Below are positions 58,818-64,000 of a DNA stretch of 64,000 nucleotides, one piece after another. A program made the position numbers and the translations under genes. Within the stretch, counting starts at the first letter, position 1. Every line of letters starts with the position of its first letter. Below the pieces are notes generated by a model that saw nothing but the letters and a program-made list of their open reading frames with translations, was not told the DNA's origin and did not search any database. The DNA comes from Pseudomonadaceae bacterium SI-3. Its GTDB lineage: Bacteria > Pseudomonadota > Gammaproteobacteria > Pseudomonadales > Pseudomonadaceae. The DNA is taken from NCBI GenBank assembly GCA_004010935.1, contig CP026511.1, forward strand, positions 248,001 through 312,000, read 5' to 3'.

Positions 58818-59246
58818 TTATTCAAAGTCAAGCAAACTTCCCTCCACGGAGGCTGAAATGCATGAGATATAAGTTAAGTAGTTAGAGTTTTTCTTAACTA
58901 ATATGCCGTGCTTGGGCTCTTGGACGTCCGCAACCTTATTGACGCTGGATATTACTGTGTACGTATATTCGCCATTAGCGAAGCTGATGGAGTTGGTCAG
59001 TTCGCTGCCAGACGCGTTGCCTATTAAAATCTCCACCTCATCTAATGATTTTTTTAATTCTAGCTCTGGTTGAGAGTTTATTTTTCCAAATTTATAAGTA
59101 ATGGTATTGTCTTGCTTATGTAATTCTAGGAATTTATTGGATTTTGTTTTGCAGCTGAAAAGGGGTTTTGTCTCTTCCATAGTATTTGCCGATAGGAGAG
59201 ACGAAAAAGCTAAAGTTAGGGCTAGTGCAAGATGCGAGATGTTCAT
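58818..59246 (-). CDS. secreted small protein, candidate T6SS immunity protein
   Basis: A 142-residue protein with a clean signal peptide (about 1-20), so it should be periplasmic. The mature part is rich in lysine, asparagine and serine, with two cysteines (Cys31 and Cys129) that could form a disulfide. It matches no family I recognise. It starts 45 bp after the stop of a predicted type VI effector with a peptidoglycan- or glycan-cleaving domain, on the same strand. Its base composition is much more AT-rich than the core genes. Position, export and composition fit an immunity protein; that is inference. Confidence 0.75.
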   Translation of the reverse strand: MNISHLALALTLAFSSLLSANTMEETKPLFSCKTKSNKFLELHKQDNTITYKFGKINSQPELELKKSLDEVEILIGNASGSELTNSISFANGEYTYTVISSVNKVADVQEPKHGILVKKNSNYLTYISCISASVEGSLLDFE

Positions 59247-59291
59247 TCTAACGACCGCTTCATGGTTATTAATGAAATATTTTGTCTCTGG

Positions 59292-61748
59292 TTACTTCAA
59301 TATTTGGGCGCTCCAAAGTCTCTCAAAATTTGCCCGTCTTGCTTGATAGCTATCCGTATTTAGATTCACTATTCTTGTTATTGCGTCCACCGTCTCTAAG
59401 CAGTCACCTTTATCTGCAAGTTCGTACAGCCTATTCGATATCCAGAAATTTGCAGCAGATCGAGTGGCATATTTCATGGTTAGCAAGAGATCGGGCTGCT
59501 CTGTAAAATTCACATCTTTTTCGGCTGGCCAATGTTTGGTAAGCCGATTGTGCCAAGATGTTAGCGCTTCGTAGTTGTACCTGCCAGTCAACTGCTTCAA
59601 GCCCCGTCCTCGGTATTTCCAACCGTCTCCCGTCGAATATTCACCGTTGCCTAGATCAGCTCGGCCACCATAAGCTCCATTAGCAATCGCCTCAAAATCT
59701 TCCTGAGACATTCTGTTGCCGTCAGCCTTTACCCCTCGATGAGTATCATAGCCATGGGCCTTGGCCAGCTTCGGATTATTTCTGAAGTACTTAAATATTC
59801 GCATTAGAGACTCTGCCTTATATATAAATCCTTCTTCGACTTTTAGTTGGGGCCCAGTTTCTTGCAGGATTTGAGCAAAGAAATGGGTTCTTCTCAATGT
59901 GGTGTCTAATTTGTAGAGGGAGAGATGGCCGTTTAGCTCATTTGCTATTTCCGCTAGGTCACTTTCCCTGCTGGGTAACAAGGACGGATAAATTCCTTTC
60001 ATTATATCGAGCGTGAATTTGAACGATCGGTCTGCCATGAAGTTGCAGGCAATTGGCATCGGGGATATGTGCCAGGCGATCCCATCCTCGCTGACCTTAT
60101 CCCTTCCTGCCAGGTCACCCCACCAACTCAACCTCTCGATCCGCTGCTTTTCCGCTTCCCATGCCTGATTGGGTTTTCCGGGTACTTCTGCCAGTAAAGG
60201 GTCAAGCTCGTCCCATTTTCCTTTGTTCCAAGACCACTCACTTTCGTACTTAGTGATCAATTGCCCGAGCACTTGAGCGTGCCATGGCCTTGTCAGCGCT
60301 GCTTGGATTTCAGCGCTGGTCAATACGCCATCCTTATCGCTATCGGCGATATCGTAGAGTCGAGCGAGCGTTACGATTGGGCCGCCATCGGCTTTGCTGA
60401 TCTGCGCCCGGTAGTTGTGCTGTTCGTCTGCGCTCAGCAGGCTTCTGGCTTTGAAGGCGTAGGCGAGTTTTTCGAGGGGCGTTCCGGTTTCCTCGATGCA
60501 CTGGAAGCCTTCCCATTCCCAAGGGCTATGGCGGGTAGTGATCAGCTCCTGTTCGGCGAGCCAGCCATCGATGGGGTTGCCGTTTTCGTCGATGAACAGT
60601 CCGTCCAGTCGCCACCATGTGGTTGTGCTTGCCGGCGTACTGCCTTCGGCAGGGATGGTGACCTGAATCTTGTGCGAAGCTGGCAGTCCATCCAGCAGCG
60701 TTTGCGGAATTATGAGGTCGACACCGACTTGCGAGCCTTCATCGCTGAGTTTGGGTGGATTCTCAGCAGCTGTACCCTCTCGATGAGCGATCAGTTTGCT
60801 AGCGCCTTTGTAGACCTTGAGCAGGGTTTTCTGGTCGTCTGGCAAGCGGCTGGCCCAGGCGCGGCTTCGGGCGATGAACGCAGGCACATCGTCGCAGCTG
60901 AATAGTTCGACATGGACCATGTGCTGAGCGGCGCTGTCGTGGTTCTGGTACAGGCCGGGATGGCCTATCAGATCACCGGCCTTGATTGGCAGCCCGCTCT
61001 TGAGAACGACAACCTTGTCGCACTCCGTCGGTTCGCTGTGCGGTTTGAGCAAACTGGTGGATACGTGGCCGGGCAGTTGCCCGTCATCGTCAGCTGCCAA
61101 CGGGGGTTGTGCCGTCCCGCTGATGATGCTGGTCAGCTTGCTGAATTCCCCTTCCGTTTCGCCAATGGTGATTTCGGCACCCTTGGACAGCTCCGACAGC
61201 TTGGTGGTGTTCTTGCTCGGGCCTGCGCGAACGCTCAGACCGTCCTTCTGCGTATTCACGGTATAGCGCTTGGTTTTCCAGAAGGCGGGGCGCGGCAGGT
61301 CCGGTTGCGCTTGGTAGCCTGCCCAGTCCAGCAGGTGCATGTACAGGCTGTAGAGGGTCAGGCTTGGAGGAGTTTGTCCGTCGGTAATGCTGCCGTCGGC
61401 GTTCTGCAGTGGCGGTGGCTGGAGGCTGTGCTTGACCAGCACGAACCCCGTGGAAAAGGGCGCTCGTTTCACGCGCGGGATCTCGTCAGTGAATTCGCTG
61501 ACCGGGTAGCGCTCGTCGATGCGGTAGGCAATCACTTCGCCATCGGCTATACAGCGCACGCTCGACTGATCGAAAAACGCCGCCGTGCCCTCGTCGAAAT
61601 GTACGCCGCCGTGCCATAGGCCATTCTCCCCAGTGGGGTAGTAGCCACCCTTGGCGTTGGCCATATGGATCATCAGCTGCAGTGGATTGCTGTTCGGTTC
61701 CTTGCTGGGAAACGGGTATGCCCAGTTGATCGGCTTGTGTTCGGCCAT
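59292..61748 (-). CDS. multidomain T6SS effector with C-terminal GH19 lysozyme/chitinase-like domain
   Basis: An 818-residue protein just after vgrG. Residues about 20-140 resemble an M23/LytM fold (WHGGVHFDEGT, VRCIADGEVIAYR, LYSLYMHLL) with the metal motif imperfect. An SH3-like segment follows (about 162-210; YTVNTQKDGLSVRAGPS). A perfect 12-residue EF-hand loop, DSDKDGVLTSAE, is at 469-480. Residues about 590-818 form a GH19 domain: FFAQILQETGPQ with a likely catalytic Glu630, then the signature YRGRGLKQLTGRYNY (712-726). No signal peptide; delivery by VgrG is inferred. The GH19 part is more AT-rich than the front. Confidence 0.86.
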   Translation of the reverse strand: MAEHKPINWAYPFPSKEPNSNPLQLMIHMANAKGGYYPTGENGLWHGGVHFDEGTAAFFDQSSVRCIADGEVIAYRIDERYPVSEFTDEIPRVKRAPFSTGFVLVKHSLQPPPLQNADGSITDGQTPPSLTLYSLYMHLLDWAGYQAQPDLPRPAFWKTKRYTVNTQKDGLSVRAGPSKNTTKLSELSKGAEITIGETEGEFSKLTSIISGTAQPPLAADDDGQLPGHVSTSLLKPHSEPTECDKVVVLKSGLPIKAGDLIGHPGLYQNHDSAAQHMVHVELFSCDDVPAFIARSRAWASRLPDDQKTLLKVYKGASKLIAHREGTAAENPPKLSDEGSQVGVDLIIPQTLLDGLPASHKIQVTIPAEGSTPASTTTWWRLDGLFIDENGNPIDGWLAEQELITTRHSPWEWEGFQCIEETGTPLEKLAYAFKARSLLSADEQHNYRAQISKADGGPIVTLARLYDIADSDKDGVLTSAEIQAALTRPWHAQVLGQLITKYESEWSWNKGKWDELDPLLAEVPGKPNQAWEAEKQRIERLSWWGDLAGRDKVSEDGIAWHISPMPIACNFMADRSFKFTLDIMKGIYPSLLPSRESDLAEIANELNGHLSLYKLDTTLRRTHFFAQILQETGPQLKVEEGFIYKAESLMRIFKYFRNNPKLAKAHGYDTHRGVKADGNRMSQEDFEAIANGAYGGRADLGNGEYSTGDGWKYRGRGLKQLTGRYNYEALTSWHNRLTKHWPAEKDVNFTEQPDLLLTMKYATRSAANFWISNRLYELADKGDCLETVDAITRIVNLNTDSYQARRANFERLWSAQILK

Positions 61749-61798
61749 CGATGCTTCCTTACTGTTCGAGCTGGCCTGACGGCCGCCCCTGTCCTTTT

Positions 61799-63844
61799 CT
61801 AGCCTGAGAAACTGAGAGAGCGCTTGCGTTTGCTGGTTACCTTTGCTCCCTCGCCCGGTGGTGCCTGTTCCAACAGGCTCCCCGCCTTATCCCTATCTGC
61901 CATTCCCGGCGGCACCGGCGGCTTGATCTTTATCCCTGATCCCTTACCTGGCGCACCACCGGCGTTGATCTTGATCATCGGGCCGCTGACGGTGATGCCG
62001 CCGGGGTCGAGCTTGATAAAGCTGCCGCCTGCTTTCAGGGTCAGTTCGATGCCGGCTTCGATGACCATCTTCTGGCCGGCTTTTAGGTGGATCTCGCGGC
62101 CGGCTTTGGTCAGTTGGGCGGTGCCGAGCTTGATGTGCTGGGCCTGGCCGACGGTGAGATGATCTTCGGGTTTGACTTCGACCTTGCGGTGGCCGACGGT
62201 CAGGTGTTCTTCGGCGCGGAACTCGCTGTAGCTGTTCTTCTCAACGGAGTCGTGGCGTTCGTGGCCGACGCGGATCTTCTGGTCGTGCTCGATGTTCTCG
62301 TCCCAGTCGCGCTGGGCATGGATATAGATTTGCTCGGCGCCCTTGCGGTCTTCGATGCGCAACTCGTTATAGCCGCCACCACCGGGTGAGCTAAGCGTCT
62401 TGAAGACGCTGCGGGTCTTGTTGGCTGGCAGGTCGTAAGGGACCTTATGCTCCTTGTGGTACAGGCAACCGGTAACAAGCGGCTGATCAGAATCGCCTTC
62501 CAAAAAGGTGATCAGCACCTCCATCCCAACGCGAGGGATGGCTATGCCGCCGTAACGGTCGCCTGCCCAGCTTGAACTGACGCGTAGCCAGCAGCTTGTC
62601 TTGTCATCAGCTTGGCCGTGGCGATCCCAGAAGAACTGGACCTTCACGCGGCCGTACTCATCGCAATGGATCTCTTCGCCGGCCGGGCCTGTGACCACAG
62701 CGCTCTGGCTACCGAGCACCTTAGGCTTGGGGTGGTTCAGCTGAGGGCGGTGGGGGATATCCCAGGGCGTCGCGGTGAAGCGGTTGCGGTAGCCTTGGGT
62801 AAAATCTGTGCTTTCGCCTGATTGCGTAACCGACTCCTCCAGCACCTGAGGCTGTTTGCCTTCGTGAAGCACCTCGGTGAGCAGCCAGAGGTCATTCCAT
62901 TCACGGCGCGGGTGATCTGAGATTTCTAGTAGGTGCCCGCTGACCAGCCGTGGCTGGTCGCTTCGGCCTTCAGCCAGGCGGTAGTCGGCGCGGTGGCGTT
63001 CCAGGGACCGCTGGGATAGGTGCTTGCCGCGTGTGCGATCAGTGAAGCGGCCCGGGTAGTCATAATCTTCTAGGTCTGGCTCCGGCAACTTTTGCCCGTC
63101 TAGCAGTTGGCCCTTCTGCGCGGCCTCCATCACCAGGCGCGGCTGTTCGAAGTCGTAATCGCGCCGGCTGACGCGGTTGGTGCGGGTCTCCAGGCGCACC
63201 GAGAAGCGTTTGATCACCGGCTCGTCGGCGACCAGCCCGCTGTCCTGCAGGTACGCGGTGGGCTGGCCGAGTTTCGGGAAGCTCGTCTGGTCATCACCGA
63301 ACACCAGCACATGGCCCTGCGCGCTGTGCTCGAAGTGATAGTGGATGCCTTCCTCTTCACACAGACGCTGGACGAAATGCAGGTCGGTTTCGTCGTACTG
63401 AGTGCAGTAGTCACGCTCGGGGTAGATTGCCGGACCCAGTTGAAATCGATAGGCGTCCGCTTGTATGCCGTGACCCTCAAGCACCTGAGCGATGATCTGC
63501 GGGACAGTCAGATGTTGAAAGATGCGCTGATCGGTGCGGTGCGCAAGGTAGGCCAGTTGCGGAACGATGGTGACCTGGTAGCGGGTCAAGCGTTTGCCTG
63601 ACTCGCCCTGGGCGACGCGATAGATCACCCCATTGATACCGTTGCCTGCCGGCGAGAGTGCTAGGAAGGCTGGCTGGTGCAGCAGGCTTTGCAGATCCAG
63701 ATCGGCGTGCTCGCTGACAAGCTCCAAGTCGAAGCGGTAGGGCTGGCTGATGGCCTCGCGACCGTTGAAGGCGAGTACCTGCAGGTCGTGATCGATGCCT
63801 TCGATGGTGAGGCTGAAATTGGCTTCATTGGCCGCGTTGAACAT
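61799..63844 (-). CDS. vgrG: type VI secretion spike protein VgrG
   Basis: The puncturing tip of the type VI machine, 681 residues from MFNAANEA, with AAGGAAG upstream. The gp27-like part (about 1-370) includes YCTQYDETDLHFVQRLCEEEG; the gp5/OB part includes GEEIHCDEYGRVKVQFFWDR and LRVSSSWAGDRYGG. The C-terminal DUF2345 repeats (about 540-640) form the needle. There is no fused toxin domain, so its cargo is probably the next gene. The effector starts 50 bp later; there is no PAAR, DUF4123 or DUF1795 adaptor between them. No other T6SS gene is in the window. Confidence 0.95.
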   Translation of the reverse strand: MFNAANEANFSLTIEGIDHDLQVLAFNGREAISQPYRFDLELVSEHADLDLQSLLHQPAFLALSPAGNGINGVIYRVAQGESGKRLTRYQVTIVPQLAYLAHRTDQRIFQHLTVPQIIAQVLEGHGIQADAYRFQLGPAIYPERDYCTQYDETDLHFVQRLCEEEGIHYHFEHSAQGHVLVFGDDQTSFPKLGQPTAYLQDSGLVADEPVIKRFSVRLETRTNRVSRRDYDFEQPRLVMEAAQKGQLLDGQKLPEPDLEDYDYPGRFTDRTRGKHLSQRSLERHRADYRLAEGRSDQPRLVSGHLLEISDHPRREWNDLWLLTEVLHEGKQPQVLEESVTQSGESTDFTQGYRNRFTATPWDIPHRPQLNHPKPKVLGSQSAVVTGPAGEEIHCDEYGRVKVQFFWDRHGQADDKTSCWLRVSSSWAGDRYGGIAIPRVGMEVLITFLEGDSDQPLVTGCLYHKEHKVPYDLPANKTRSVFKTLSSPGGGGYNELRIEDRKGAEQIYIHAQRDWDENIEHDQKIRVGHERHDSVEKNSYSEFRAEEHLTVGHRKVEVKPEDHLTVGQAQHIKLGTAQLTKAGREIHLKAGQKMVIEAGIELTLKAGGSFIKLDPGGITVSGPMIKINAGGAPGKGSGIKIKPPVPPGMADRDKAGSLLEQAPPGEGAKVTSKRKRSLSFSG

Positions 63845-63864
63845 GGCGCTTCCTTGTTTCCTTG

Positions 63865-64000
63865 TCATCCATGGGCGCGCCCGAACCAGCGCCGCAGGCG
63901 GCTTGGTGCGGGGCGGCGGAATATATCCAGCAGTTGGGTCAAGCTCGCTGTGCGCTGATCAGCATCAAACGCCAGCGCTGCCTGCAATGTGAGCCAACCA
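63865..64000 (-). CDS. 3' end of an unidentified gene upstream of vgrG
   Basis: An open minus-strand frame enters from the window edge and ends at a TGA (63867-63865), 21 bp before the vgrG start. The 44 residues seen include LTLQAALAFDADQRTASLTQ and LLDIFRRPAPSRLRRWFGRA, helical and arginine-rich. They are too short to name. It may be a T6SS-linked gene in the vgrG operon. Confidence 0.5.
   Translation of the reverse strand, partial: GWLTLQAALAFDADQRTASLTQLLDIFRRPAPSRLRRWFGRAHG

Overview
The window looks like chromosomal DNA of a Pseudomonas stutzeri-type bacterium (genus Stutzerimonas). It is GC-rich. The gene order in several blocks is that of the Pseudomonas core genome: uvrD / GGDEF-EAL / trhP; zwf / rpiR / lysR / pycA / oadA; ubiE-ubiJ-ubiB-hisI-hisE-tatABC-rsmE; hslVU; trmL-ntrC-ntrB-glnA-thiI-typA. 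It also carries the ectABCD-ask cluster known from P. stutzeri. No rRNA gene, tRNA gene, CRISPR array or insertion sequence was seen.

Layout. 1-7.8 kb: a truncated TRAP-transporter binding lipoprotein, uvrD, a membrane-bound cyclic-di-GMP enzyme, a REP-type inverted repeat and trhP. 8.0-9.3 kb: a DUF2243 / CtaG-like membrane protein pair. 9.3-14.1 kb: the ectoine/hydroxyectoine operon, transcribed leftwards as ectA-ectB-ectC-ectD-ask. Hairpins separate ectC from ectD and ectD from ask, and a candidate promoter lies just upstream of ectA. 14.7-21.9 kb: zwf with a divergent RpiR-type regulator and a HexR-like operator between them, then a LysR regulator divergent from a two-subunit pyruvate carboxylase (pycA-oadA). 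21.9-25.7 kb: an SbtA-type bicarbonate transporter with its PII-like partner, a lipoprotein, glutaminase and beta-carbonic anhydrase. 25.7-35.6 kb: housekeeping and small envelope genes, including glgP, fbp, lipocalin, pip and dtd. 35.6-41.6 kb: one long leftward ubiquinone / histidine / Tat / rsmE operon. 41.6-44.2 kb: DUF971 and hslUV; the pha polyester cluster that lies here in several other pseudomonads is absent. 44.4-54.6 kb: trmL, ntrBC, two DUF4124 genes, glnA, thiI and typA, with a sigma-54 promoter and tandem NtrC sites upstream of glnA.

54.6-64 kb is accessory. It holds a decayed ABC-transporter permease, a membrane-anchored catalase-like protein beside a large di-heme peroxidase (RoxA/MauG-like), and a type VI secretion module. 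That module runs leftwards: vgrG, then a multidomain effector ending in a GH19 lysozyme/chitinase-like domain, then a small AT-rich secreted protein that is the likely immunity protein.

How the genes may work together (inference): pyruvate carboxylase, supplied with bicarbonate by SbtA and carbonic anhydrase, makes oxaloacetate. Oxaloacetate feeds aspartate, the dedicated aspartokinase and then ectoine. Zwf supplies NADPH. The ntrBC/glnA block supplies glutamine nitrogen. The most novel content is the effector-immunity cassette at 58.8-63.8 kb and the catalase/di-heme pair at 55.6-58.7 kb.
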